Assembly: GCA_902705865.1 (NCBI GenBank)
Contig: CACSIO010000012.1
Coordinates: forward strand, 434,001 to 498,000
Source: BD1-7 clade bacterium
GTDB taxonomy: Bacteria > Pseudomonadota > Gammaproteobacteria > Pseudomonadales > DT-91
Length of the DNA: 64,000 nucleotides
Reading direction: 5' to 3'
Of this stretch, positions 44,529 to 52,389 are shown piece after piece (positions within the stretch are counted from its first letter, which is position 1; the number at the start of each line of letters is the position of its first letter). The notes under the pieces were generated by a model, which saw only the letters and a list, made by a program, of their open reading frames with translations, was not told the DNA's origin and made no database searches. The translations under genes and the position numbers were made by a program.

Positions 44529-45893
44529 ATGTTTCAATCAATTTTTGCTAAAAAACTGACACAGGTCGTTTCTGTGCCAGTGATGGTCACGGCGGCATCT
44601 GTCGCACTGCTGACTGCTTGTTCAGACGATGACGATGATAATAACAGCCCGGCCGCAGACGTGACCCTTTCACAAGTACAAGAAAACTATGTTGATATGG
44701 CTTACGCAGCGTACAGCGACTCGCTAACCACTGCAGAAGCCCTCAAGGCAGCTGTTGATGTGTTTCTTGCGGCCCCGACCGAAGCGAATCTGACAGCTGC
44801 ACGCGTTGCTTATAAAGCGGCACGCAAGCCTTATCAGCAGTCTGAAATTATGCGTTGGGATGAAACCATTGCTGGCGATACTGATTTGACTGCTGATGGT
44901 GAAGGCCCAGCCAGTGTTGATGCGTGGGAAGGTCAGGTCAATGCATGGCCGCTGGACGAAAATCGTATCGATAGCATCATTAACGGCGATGGTGCAATCA
45001 CCAAGCAGGCGTTGATTGACGCTAACGGTCTTGAAGAAGACGGCACTACCGAGAACGAAGCAAATGTTACCACCGGTGTTCACGCTATTGAATATATGTT
45101 GTGGGATCGTGATGACAATGCTCGTGGGCCAGGCAGCCGCGCAGCGGATGAGTTTAGCTCTGACACTGACTGTGCAGGCGATGCTGCAACCGCTGAATGC
45201 CGGTCTTCGCAGTACTTACGCGTTGCAACTGAATTGTTGGTTGATGACCTGACTGATATGACCGCAGAATGGGCGCCAGCTGCTGAGCAGACACAAGGCA
45301 CGTTGGCTTACAATTTCCTTAACAGCGATAAGGCGTTAGGCTACATGATCCAATCTATCGCGAGCATGTCTGTGGGTGAGTTAGCCGGCGCGCGTTTGGC
45401 TGCTGGCTTATGGCGTAAGGATGCACCTAATCCTGGTGATTTCAAAGAGGGTGACTATGAAGAGGAGCACGATTGCTTCTCTGATTTGAGCCACGTTGCG
45501 GTTTACTACAACTTTGTTGGTGTTAAAAACGCGTTTTCTGGTAGCTATGAAAAACTCAATGGAGACATGGTTAAAGGCGCAAGCTTTGGCCAATATCTGA
45601 AGCAGTTGGATGAAGGTCTGTATACCGAGCTGAAAACTCAGCTGGATAAAGCCGATGTTCAGATGAAAATTGTATTTGATGCCGGTGAGCGTGCGACTAA
45701 CCCGCGTTCTTTCGATCAGATTATCGCTGATTCTGAAGCAACATATGAAAACAGTGCAGCGAAAACTGCTGAACTGATTGCAGTTGAAACTGCGATTACT
45801 GATTTGGCTCAAGTTGAGCTGGTGATTTTGGATATCAACGATGCCTTTACCTTGGCGGGTTTTGATCCAGACGGTATTGGCGAAACTGACTAA
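44529..45893 (+). CDS. Imelysin family (iron-regulated peptidase-like) lipoprotein
   Basis: A 454-residue exported lipoprotein. The lipobox LLTAC places the modified Cys at 31, followed by an Asp-rich linker. The imelysin hallmark GxHxxE is seen in TGVHAIEYMLWDRDD near residue 183, and the helical repeats resemble the imelysin/IrpA fold. Imelysin proteins are produced under iron limitation and appear to act in iron uptake; the peptidase role is uncertain. The upstream Fur box supports iron control. AAGGAA lies 10 nt upstream of the ATG. It is followed by a hairpin and the DUF1111 gene. Confidence 0.9.
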   Translation: MFQSIFAKKLTQVVSVPVMVTAASVALLTACSDDDDDNNSPAADVTLSQVQENYVDMAYAAYSDSLTTAEALKAAVDVFLAAPTEANLTAARVAYKAARKPYQQSEIMRWDETIAGDTDLTADGEGPASVDAWEGQVNAWPLDENRIDSIINGDGAITKQALIDANGLEEDGTTENEANVTTGVHAIEYMLWDRDDNARGPGSRAADEFSSDTDCAGDAATAECRSSQYLRVATELLVDDLTDMTAEWAPAAEQTQGTLAYNFLNSDKALGYMIQSIASMSVGELAGARLAAGLWRKDAPNPGDFKEGDYEEEHDCFSDLSHVAVYYNFVGVKNAFSGSYEKLNGDMVKGASFGQYLKQLDEGLYTELKTQLDKADVQMKIVFDAGERATNPRSFDQIIADSEATYENSAAKTAELIAVETAITDLAQVELVILDINDAFTLAGFDPDGIGETD

Positions 45894-45902
45894 TATCGCC
45901 TC

Positions 45903-45926
45903 GCAGCTGGCTTGCTAGCCAGCTGC
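45903..45926 (+). terminator. Intra-operon stem-loop (partial terminator/attenuator)
   Basis: Perfect 10-bp stem GCAGCTGGCT / AGCCAGCTGC with a TGCT loop, followed by ATTTATTCTT. It lies between the imelysin stop and the DUF1111 start, so it probably lowers read-through and sets the ratio of the two products, or protects the 3' end of the imelysin mRNA. Confidence 0.7.
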
Positions 45927-45937
45927 ATTTATTCTTC

Positions 45938-47461
45938 ATGCCAGATTCTCTGGCCACTATCAAAAAGAAAATGATCATGTTGTTGAAACCTACCCCCACT
46001 TCTGCAGCCATGATTATCGCAACCAGCGTTCTACTGAGCGCATGTGGTGATGATTCAGATGGCAAGTCAAACCCTCCCAGTGAACCCCGAATTGAGCATT
46101 TAAGTGGCGGTGAAGCAACCGTTACGACGGCAGGTGCCAGAGCTTTTCAGCGGCAATCGCGCAATATGGATGACGTAAACCGGATTGTCTCGTTCAATGA
46201 AGGTAATCACTTCTTTGAGAATCCGTGGGTTCAAGGCACTGCCAGTACACAAGCGCGTGATGGCTTAGGGCCGTATTTCAATCGTAATGCTTGTCAGAGT
46301 TGTCACGTAAATGATGGGCGTGGTCATGCAGCCGATGTTGCCGTGGATGGCGTGGAACGTGGTACCGATTTTAACAGTTTGCTCATTCGTGTTTCTCGTG
46401 CGGTAGCACCTGAAAATGAACGCCAGGCAAACACACCGGATTCAAACGTAGGCGGGCAGCTTCAACACAAAGCCGTGTTGGATGTACAAAAAGAAGCAAG
46501 CCTTGCCGTTAGCTATACAGCAACAACGATCAGTTTTGCTGATGGACATACCGTGGCATTACGCAAACCCACTTGGCATATGGAAAGCCATATAGGCGAT
46601 TTCGATTCTGATGCCGTCTTCTCAGCCCGCGTTGCTCCACCGATGATTGGTTTGGGTTTGTTAGAGTTGATCAAAGAGTCGGATATTCTCGCCAACGAAG
46701 ATGTTAGCGATACTAACAATGATGGTATTTCTGGTGAGGCCAACCGTGTGTGGAGCCTCGATGACGATGACTTTACATTGGGCCGTTTTGGCTGGAAAGC
46801 CGGTCAACCGAGTTTGCTGGAGCAAAGCGCTGGCGCGTTTGCGGGTGACATGGGGTTAACGTCTCGATTCCATCCGAATGAAAATTGCCACAACCATCAA
46901 GCCGATTGTTTGGCTGCACCGAATGGTAACGGTGATGACAACTACGAAGTGACAGATTCAAATCTTAGCTTGATCGACTTTTATTCACACCACCTCGCCG
47001 TGCCTGCACGACGTGATGCGTACGATCGTGATGTGCAGCGCGGTAAGCAACTGTTTGTTGATGCAGGTTGTACCGCGTGTCATACGCCATCGTATACCAC
47101 CGGTTCAGATGCGTTACATCCTGAGCTCTCGAACCAAACGATTTTCCCGTATACCGATATGTTGTTACACGACATGGGAGCTGAGCTAGCCGACTTTACC
47201 GTGGATAATCAGCCAGTAGGTGCAGACGTACAGGTAGAATATCTTGCCAGTGCAACCGAGTGGCGTACACCACCGCTGTGGGGTATCGGATTCACCAAAG
47301 AAGTGGATGAAGATGCGACCTTCTTGCATGACGGGCGCGCACGCACCATTCTTGAAGCTGTTTTGTGGCACGACGGTGAAGCAAAAAGCTCACGCGATAA
47401 GGTGCTGATGTTCGACGCCCAGCAGCGCGCAGATTTTGAGGCATTCCTCAACGATTTGTGA
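45938..47461 (+). CDS. DUF1111 dihaem oxidoreductase lipoprotein
   Basis: A 507-residue exported protein with lipobox VLLSAC and two haem c motifs, CQSCH near residue 119 and CTACH near residue 378, typical of the 'thiol oxidoreductase' DUF1111 family. This family is commonly encoded beside imelysin genes and is thought to act in iron handling with it. The first ATG (45938) lacks a ribosome site; in-frame ATGs at 45971 and 45977 would still keep the signal peptide. A strong terminator follows. Confidence 0.88.
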   Translation: MPDSLATIKKKMIMLLKPTPTSAAMIIATSVLLSACGDDSDGKSNPPSEPRIEHLSGGEATVTTAGARAFQRQSRNMDDVNRIVSFNEGNHFFENPWVQGTASTQARDGLGPYFNRNACQSCHVNDGRGHAADVAVDGVERGTDFNSLLIRVSRAVAPENERQANTPDSNVGGQLQHKAVLDVQKEASLAVSYTATTISFADGHTVALRKPTWHMESHIGDFDSDAVFSARVAPPMIGLGLLELIKESDILANEDVSDTNNDGISGEANRVWSLDDDDFTLGRFGWKAGQPSLLEQSAGAFAGDMGLTSRFHPNENCHNHQADCLAAPNGNGDDNYEVTDSNLSLIDFYSHHLAVPARRDAYDRDVQRGKQLFVDAGCTACHTPSYTTGSDALHPELSNQTIFPYTDMLLHDMGAELADFTVDNQPVGADVQVEYLASATEWRTPPLWGIGFTKEVDEDATFLHDGRARTILEAVLWHDGEAKSSRDKVLMFDAQQRADFEAFLNDL

Positions 47462-47475
47462 TCTTACTGGTTGGT

Positions 47476-47504
47476 AAAAAGCCGCCTTTATAGGCGGCTT
47501 TTTT
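47476..47504 (+). terminator. Rho-independent terminator of the imelysin operon
   Basis: AAAAAGCCGCC pairs with GGCGGCTTTTT around a 6-nt loop, ending in a run of six T residues. It lies 14 bp after the DUF1111 stop. Confidence 0.95.
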
Positions 47505-47792
47505 ATGTGGGCAGGTAATCGATGTTTACTTGTGGTTGCTGGAAGCCGGGGTGGGCAGGTTACGATAGCATCATGTGATTCCAAGGTTTTTGCCTTGTAT
47601 TGGTGCGCGATGACGGTGCTAGCGCCCATAAGTGTATGATTAATCGATATAAACCTGCATCTTCATTGCGTTTTTACGCATCTTTTTAGGGCATTTGCTT
47701 ACGGTCTGCCTCCGCAATCGCTGCTTGGATCGATCGAAGGGCTAGTGCCGTCTTATCTTTCCTGTATTATCCCTATAACGTTTTGAAATTGT
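47505..47792. other. Long leader/intergenic region upstream of the LuxR-type fusion
   Basis: About 290 bp with no convincing gene. The last part, before the hairpins at 47793-47851, should hold the promoter of the following gene. It could also encode a small RNA ending at the terminator-like hairpin; no promoter consensus is strong enough to decide. Confidence 0.4.
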
Positions 47793-47851
47793 TTAAGTAT
47801 TTTGTCTGAAGATACTTTAAGCAATACCAGCCTGAGGCTGGATTTCTTTTT
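47793..47851 (+). promoter_or_regulatory. Two consecutive stem-loops, the second terminator-like
   Basis: Stem 1 (47793-47819): TTAAGTATTTT pairs with AAGATACTTAA over 11 positions, including a G-T pair. Stem 2 (47827-47841): CCAGCC / GGCTGG with a 3-nt loop and tail ATTTCTTTTT. The tail ends 20 bp before the ATG of the LuxR-type gene, where no plus-strand gene exists upstream to be terminated. Possible transcription attenuator or the end of a small RNA. Confidence 0.55.
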
Positions 47852-47871
47852 GGCTGCTCTCTGATTCCTCC

Positions 47872-49527
47872 ATGCCCGATAATGCTCTCATTAAGCTCAT
47901 CTACCAGTCTGCTGTTGAACAAGGCAGCTTCCTTGAATTGCTGGAAATGATTAATCAAAAAGACGCGGTCTCTCTGGATGAAAAAGATCTGCTGGCACAC
48001 TTTGATCAAGCGAACGCCATTCTTGAGCAAATGGCGCAGCTTCAACACAAACAAACCGTCGCAGAATCTGTGTTCAATCATTTGCGTACCGGGATTGTGC
48101 TGTTAGATATCGACCTAAACGTTGTCTTCGCTAATCAGCCGGCTGAAACTTTGCTGGCCGAGGCACAAGGGTTTGGAATTCAGAGTGATACGTTGCTTGT
48201 ACATGACAGGGATCTGCAGACCGTTTTGTTGAATGCCCTTGCTGATTGGAATAATGGTCAAGCTCGCCAATCAGAAACCTTGTTTATCGAATCTACTGAA
48301 CAGCAGCATATTGCTGTGTTGTCGCCTATTGCGGATGTCGTCGGCCTTTTAGCCATGCGCATACCATCTTCGGCGGTAGCGGCACTGTTTATTTCTTACG
48401 GCTCTAATGATCAATCACTCAGATTAGAGCAGCTTGAAAAACTCTATGGCCTTACGCGTGTTGAGGCGGATGTCACCTGTCGCATTGCTGCTGGGCAAAC
48501 CATTGATGAAATTGCGGACGCTAGATCATCCAAGTCGCAGACGATTCGCACCTATTTGAAAGCCATTTTTTCGAAAACCGGTACACGCCGGCAAGCGGAT
48601 TTGGTGGCATTGGTGCTTAAGGCTCCACTGCAAACATCCAGAACGTCCGGTTTGCTGGGTGTTGAAGGTGAAGATCGATTTGTCGATTCGGCGAAACGCC
48701 ATATTGCGTATCGTGTATACGGATCTGCAACCGGAACGCCGATTGTTATTTGTCATCCATCGTTGAGTTGCCGGTTATGTGTGCCGGTTGGTTTCACCGA
48801 TAACGATGCAAAAAAAGTACGCATTATAGTGCCTGATCGTGCCGGTATTGGGCAGTCCAGCGGCCCTTTGTATGAATCGATAACGGACTTTAATGATGAT
48901 TTACTGGCGATAATGGCGGCAGAAAAACTGGAGCAAGTACGGTTGGTTGGCGTGGCCGCAGGCGGGGCATTTGCGCTTGGCTTTGCGGCTGAGCAGCCGT
49001 CTGCTGTGTTAGATGTGTTGTTGATGGAATCCTTTGCGCCAGGTGTTGATGAGCGTTCGATCAAAGGTGCTCCAGGGTATTTTAAATGGCTCCCTCCGTT
49101 GGTTAGACGTTTTCCCGGTGTGGGCGAGAAGTTGCTCAATATCATGTCGAAGGAGTTTGCACGTGATTGGGAAGGGACGTTAGGGCATGTAAGTACGCTA
49201 TTTAATGCCCGTGATGCTGAAGTTATCATCGGTAATGAAGTGCGTGAGCATGCCCTAGCTCAGGGTGCTGAGAATACACGTCATGGGGTGCAGGGGTTTG
49301 TTCGCGATATGCTCTTGGTACACAATTCATGGCCGTTTGAATTGGGCGATATTCAGGTAACCTGTCACTTAGCATATGGGGCCGCTGATCCGGTCGCAGA
49401 AGCCTATGCTGAAGCGCTGAGTGAACGCCTACCGGATGTTGATTCAACCCTGTATTCGGGTGAAGGCTTTGCTGGCATGGTATATCTGCGCTTTTTTGAT
49501 ATCTTGCGCGATATTCGCTGGATCTAA
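47872..49527 (+). CDS. PAS-LuxR(HTH)-alpha/beta-hydrolase fusion regulator with inactive hydrolase domain
   Basis: A 551-residue cytoplasmic protein. A helical start leads to a PAS-like domain (about residues 62-130; GIVLLDIDLNVVFANQPAE). A LuxR-type HTH lies at about 196-250 (GLTRVEADVTCRIAAGQTID then SKSQTIRTYLKAIFSKTG). An alpha/beta-hydrolase fold fills 275-551 (IVICHPSLSCR, then PDRAGIGQSSG). The nucleophile elbow is GVAAG with Ala362 in the Ser position. Asp506 is retained, but the His site reads GEGF (Phe533). The hydrolase is therefore probably a ligand sensor rather than an enzyme, controlling DNA binding by the central HTH. A likely target is the symporter gene downstream. LuxR domains are usually C-terminal, so the central position is notable. 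Confidence 0.85.
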   Translation: MPDNALIKLIYQSAVEQGSFLELLEMINQKDAVSLDEKDLLAHFDQANAILEQMAQLQHKQTVAESVFNHLRTGIVLLDIDLNVVFANQPAETLLAEAQGFGIQSDTLLVHDRDLQTVLLNALADWNNGQARQSETLFIESTEQQHIAVLSPIADVVGLLAMRIPSSAVAALFISYGSNDQSLRLEQLEKLYGLTRVEADVTCRIAAGQTIDEIADARSSKSQTIRTYLKAIFSKTGTRRQADLVALVLKAPLQTSRTSGLLGVEGEDRFVDSAKRHIAYRVYGSATGTPIVICHPSLSCRLCVPVGFTDNDAKKVRIIVPDRAGIGQSSGPLYESITDFNDDLLAIMAAEKLEQVRLVGVAAGGAFALGFAAEQPSAVLDVLLMESFAPGVDERSIKGAPGYFKWLPPLVRRFPGVGEKLLNIMSKEFARDWEGTLGHVSTLFNARDAEVIIGNEVREHALAQGAENTRHGVQGFVRDMLLVHNSWPFELGDIQVTCHLAYGAADPVAEAYAEALSERLPDVDSTLYSGEGFAGMVYLRFFDILRDIRWI

Positions 49528-49663
49528 TTAAGCCATTGCGAATTGCTGTTTAGCTGTGTTGTGCAGCGCTGAACCATTCGTAGAAACCAATTTCTAAACC
49601 TGTCCATAGGGGGACGAACGGTTACTAACCCCCTGATTGTTATGTCAATGGCAGGTTGTGCAC

Positions 49664-50830
49664 ATGAAGTTGATTCTCAGACTGATCGCCGGCATCGTCG
49701 TCGGGATATTGATCGGCTATCTAGCCCCCGAGTTTATTTCGCGTGCTTTTATTACCTTTCGCGCCGTTTTTGGTCAGTTCATCAGCTATACCATCCCGTT
49801 AATTATCCTATTTTTTATTATGAGCGGCATCGCCAGCTTGCGATCTGGAGCTGGGCGAGCACTCGGTGTTACGGTTGCTGCGTCATACGCATCCACAGTA
49901 TTTGCTGGTTTATTGGCGTTTATCGTTGCTGATGCTGTTGTTCCTCATATGTTGAGTTCGGCAGGCGCTTTAGTGAGCGAGTCGCCGGGGTTAGAGCCCT
50001 ATGGTTTTGCGGATAAGCTGACGATACCGCCGGCATTGGATATCATGACTGCGCTGGTCACTGCATTTCTATTTGGTATCGGCATTTCGACACTGAAACA
50101 ACAAGCGCTGAAAGAGATCGTCGATCAGGGCAAGGACATTGTCGAGTTGGCTCTGACACGCATACTGATACCGTTTTTACCCGTGTATATCTGTGGTGTT
50201 TTTGTCGCATTAACGGTTGACGGCACAGTGTTCGCGACACTGCGGACGTTTGGTTTAGTGTTGGCGATGGCGCTCTTTTTGCATTGGATATGGTTACTTA
50301 TTCTCTATACTTTTGCCGGCTTGATCACAGGGCGAAACCCGCTTGTGATGCTCAAAAATATGCTCCCGGCCTATTTTACTGCGGTTGGAACCATGTCGAG
50401 TGCTGCGACAATTCCGGTAACGCTTGAAAGAACCAAATCCAATGGTGTTGATCCGCACATTGCTGACTTTTCGATACCGTTATGCGCGACCATTCATATG
50501 TCGGGGAGTGTGGTAACGATAACCACCTGTGCTACCGCTGTTGTGTTTTTAACGGGTGGTGCCGCGCCCGATATTTCTACGATGATGACATTTATCGCTT
50601 TGCTTGGCGTCACCTTGATAGCTTCGCCTGGCGCTCCGGGTGGTTCGATTATGGCATCGCTTGGGTTGTTGTCTTCTGTGCTCGGTTTTGGTGAGCCGCT
50701 GATTGCTCTTATGATCGCTCTCTACATTGCCCAAGATAGTTTCGGAACCGCCTGCAATGTGACCGGTGATGGTGCGATTGCTAGTGTGGTTGAAAAGTTG
50801 GCGTTATCCAAGAAGGCCGGTGATCACTAA
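49664..50830 (+). CDS. Dicarboxylate/amino acid:cation symporter (SDF/DAACS family)
   Basis: A 388-residue transporter with about eight transmembrane helices. The Ser-rich hairpin AVGTMSSAATIPVTL and the substrate/cation motif IPLCATIHMSGSV identify the family that co-imports dicarboxylates or acidic/neutral amino acids with Na+ or H+. The ATG at 49664 is favoured over an upstream TTG because the transmembrane start KLILRLIAGIVVG follows at once. It is downstream of the LuxR-type fusion gene on the same strand (136 bp), suggesting regulation by it. Confidence 0.88.
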   Translation: MKLILRLIAGIVVGILIGYLAPEFISRAFITFRAVFGQFISYTIPLIILFFIMSGIASLRSGAGRALGVTVAASYASTVFAGLLAFIVADAVVPHMLSSAGALVSESPGLEPYGFADKLTIPPALDIMTALVTAFLFGIGISTLKQQALKEIVDQGKDIVELALTRILIPFLPVYICGVFVALTVDGTVFATLRTFGLVLAMALFLHWIWLLILYTFAGLITGRNPLVMLKNMLPAYFTAVGTMSSAATIPVTLERTKSNGVDPHIADFSIPLCATIHMSGSVVTITTCATAVVFLTGGAAPDISTMMTFIALLGVTLIASPGAPGGSIMASLGLLSSVLGFGEPLIALMIALYIAQDSFGTACNVTGDGAIASVVEKLALSKKAGDH

Positions 50831-50864
50831 CGATCAAGCCTTCTTCCACAGTTGTTCCTGCTGT

Positions 50865-50887
50865 TTATCCACTTACTTTGTGGATAA
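50865..50887 (+). terminator. Hairpin after symporter gene containing a DnaA-box-like sequence
   Basis: TTATCCAC and GTGGATAA pair over 8 bp with a 7-nt loop, followed by GTCTTATCTCC. It is placed 35 bp after the stop and probably terminates the symporter transcript. The right arm with its flanking T reads TTATCCACA on the minus strand, a perfect DnaA box; this is likely coincidental in a single copy. Confidence 0.45.
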
Positions 50888-51436
50888 GTCTTATCTCCTC
50901 TAGTTAAGCCGCTTACCATACCAAGTTTGCTTCCTGCGAATTTGGCATACCTTCCTATTTTTTGCGGTAGTAAAATCGCCGCTAAGCCCCGTTGTCATTG
51001 TGTTTTTTGGCGAAAACTGACAAATCTTGTCACTGGTTGGAAGATAGTGTGTCCAAACCATTAACTGTGACCTGCTTCAAGTTGTTGAAAATTGAAGGTT
51101 TACAAAATTGTGATATTTTTCGGCACGAAAATTGTTACTATATATTTCGCCTCGGTAACGTTGGGCAACTGGATGTTGACGACGTGAGGCAGAGAGAGTG
51201 TACAAAGGGGATGTGCATTTTCAGCCGGAGATTTCCGGAAATTATTCTGAATCAAAGACTTACAATATATTTGATGATGGAATATCGGATTGGAACCACT
51301 AGACATCACGGATTGATGAATAATGAAAAGAATAATCCGCTGATAATACCTGTTCGTAACTTCGGGGCTTGTGTACAATCGCCGCGCCGCAAAAGATGAA
51401 CACTGTTAGATTCAGCAATTGTATGGGATGTAAACA
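50888..51436. other. AT-rich intergenic region upstream of the envelope locus
   Basis: About 550 bp. A plus-strand frame at 50992-51399 exists, but its composition is Cys/Arg-rich, it lacks a ribosome site and it resembles no protein I know, so it is not called. TACAAT at 51374-51379 could be a -10 element for the next gene but has no good -35. Confidence 0.4.
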
Positions 51437-51916
51437 ATGATAAAGCTGCTGAAGGTCTTTTCTGCTACGAGCCTTTTTCTATTTGCCACGTCTGTATTTG
51501 CCGCAGATCCATTGAGTTCGACGCTTGATGTATTTGTTGTTGATGATAAAGGCGAAAAAGGCGCATTGTTAGAAAAGGATTCTGTTGAGCCAGGTCAAGT
51601 ACTTGAGTATCAACTGACGTATACGAACAACACTGAAAAGCCGCTACAAATAACAGCGGCAACGGGTTTGATTCCTGAAAACACGGCTTATGTTACCGGT
51701 TCCGCAGAAGGGCAGGTAGTTGCTGAGTTCCTTGTTAGCATCGACAAAGGAACTAACTACGAATCTGAGCCAGTTAAACGCACTCGGACTGTTGGTGGTA
51801 AAACCGAAACTTATATCGTGCCTGTGAGTGAATACACGAATGTTCGCTGGGTTAAACCCGAACCCATTGAAGCTGGCAAAAGCCAGATCTATCAGTATCG
51901 TGTCAAAGTAAACTGA
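51437..51916 (+). CDS. Secreted DUF11-like protein
   Basis: A 159-residue exported protein. Its signal peptide (LLKVFSATSLFLFATSVFA) is cut before ADPLSS. The rest is a single beta-sandwich of the DUF11 / conserved-repeat type: VEPGQVLEYQLTYTNNTEKP, then LIPENTAYVTGSA, then EPIEAGKSQIYQYRVKV. Such domains form extracellular or envelope Ig-like modules. It is the first gene of the envelope locus on the same strand as the large DUF11 genes, separated from the next by a 473-bp gap. Function unknown. Confidence 0.82.
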   Translation: MIKLLKVFSATSLFLFATSVFAADPLSSTLDVFVVDDKGEKGALLEKDSVEPGQVLEYQLTYTNNTEKPLQITAATGLIPENTAYVTGSAEGQVVAEFLVSIDKGTNYESEPVKRTRTVGGKTETYIVPVSEYTNVRWVKPEPIEAGKSQIYQYRVKVN

Positions 51917-52389
51917 TTCTGCCTTCAGGGGAAGGCGGTTATGTTTGCGGCTATCACACATCAGTCTAGGCACTCAGGACACTCTTTTGTACCTGCGAGT
52001 CGCTTCTTGGCGTTAAATAAAGCGGCCAGAGTGGGCACGCGCCTGAACAAAAAACCAGCGCTCGCTAGTATGCATGTATCGGACAGTTATTGTGCAGATG
52101 CATCCTCGCGACGTTGTAGTGGGGGATTGTTGCGACTGCCCCCTACCGTAGACGCTTTTCGATCCGAACCTCACACACTGTATATGTCGCGATTAATGGC
52201 GATGCGCGTCAAAGCATGCGGCCCTTCTTTTCTAAAAACTGATTCTGATCCGCCACGCAATGGCGGTAGCCAGAGAGTTTTCACATTGCCGGAAATCTTG
52301 AATTCCAGTTAATTCGAGCACGATGCTCAACAGTAACAACCAATATTCTTAACTAAAAAAACAATTAGCTCTATCTCTTGGAGAATAAT
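51917..52389. other. Long gap inside the envelope locus
   Basis: About 470 bp between two co-directional DUF11 genes. A plus-strand frame at 51941-52312 is open for 123 codons but is Arg/Ser/Pro-rich, has no ribosome site and matches nothing I know. A small hairpin (CCGCCA / TGGCGG, 52250-52266) lies near the end. The region probably carries a second promoter, a leader RNA, or decayed sequence. Confidence 0.4.

Noticed and set aside
50879-50887. Perfect DnaA box (TTATCCACA on the minus strand) as a sign of a replication origin
   Set aside because: Single copy within a terminator-like hairpin, with no dnaA, dnaN or cluster of boxes nearby.
50992-51399. 135-codon plus-strand frame in the gap before the envelope locus
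   Set aside because: Cys/Arg-rich, no ribosome site, no recognisable domain; probably chance.
51941-52312. 123-codon plus-strand frame between two DUF11 genes
   Set aside because: Arg/Ser/Pro-rich without ribosome site or signal peptide; kept only as an unexplained gap.
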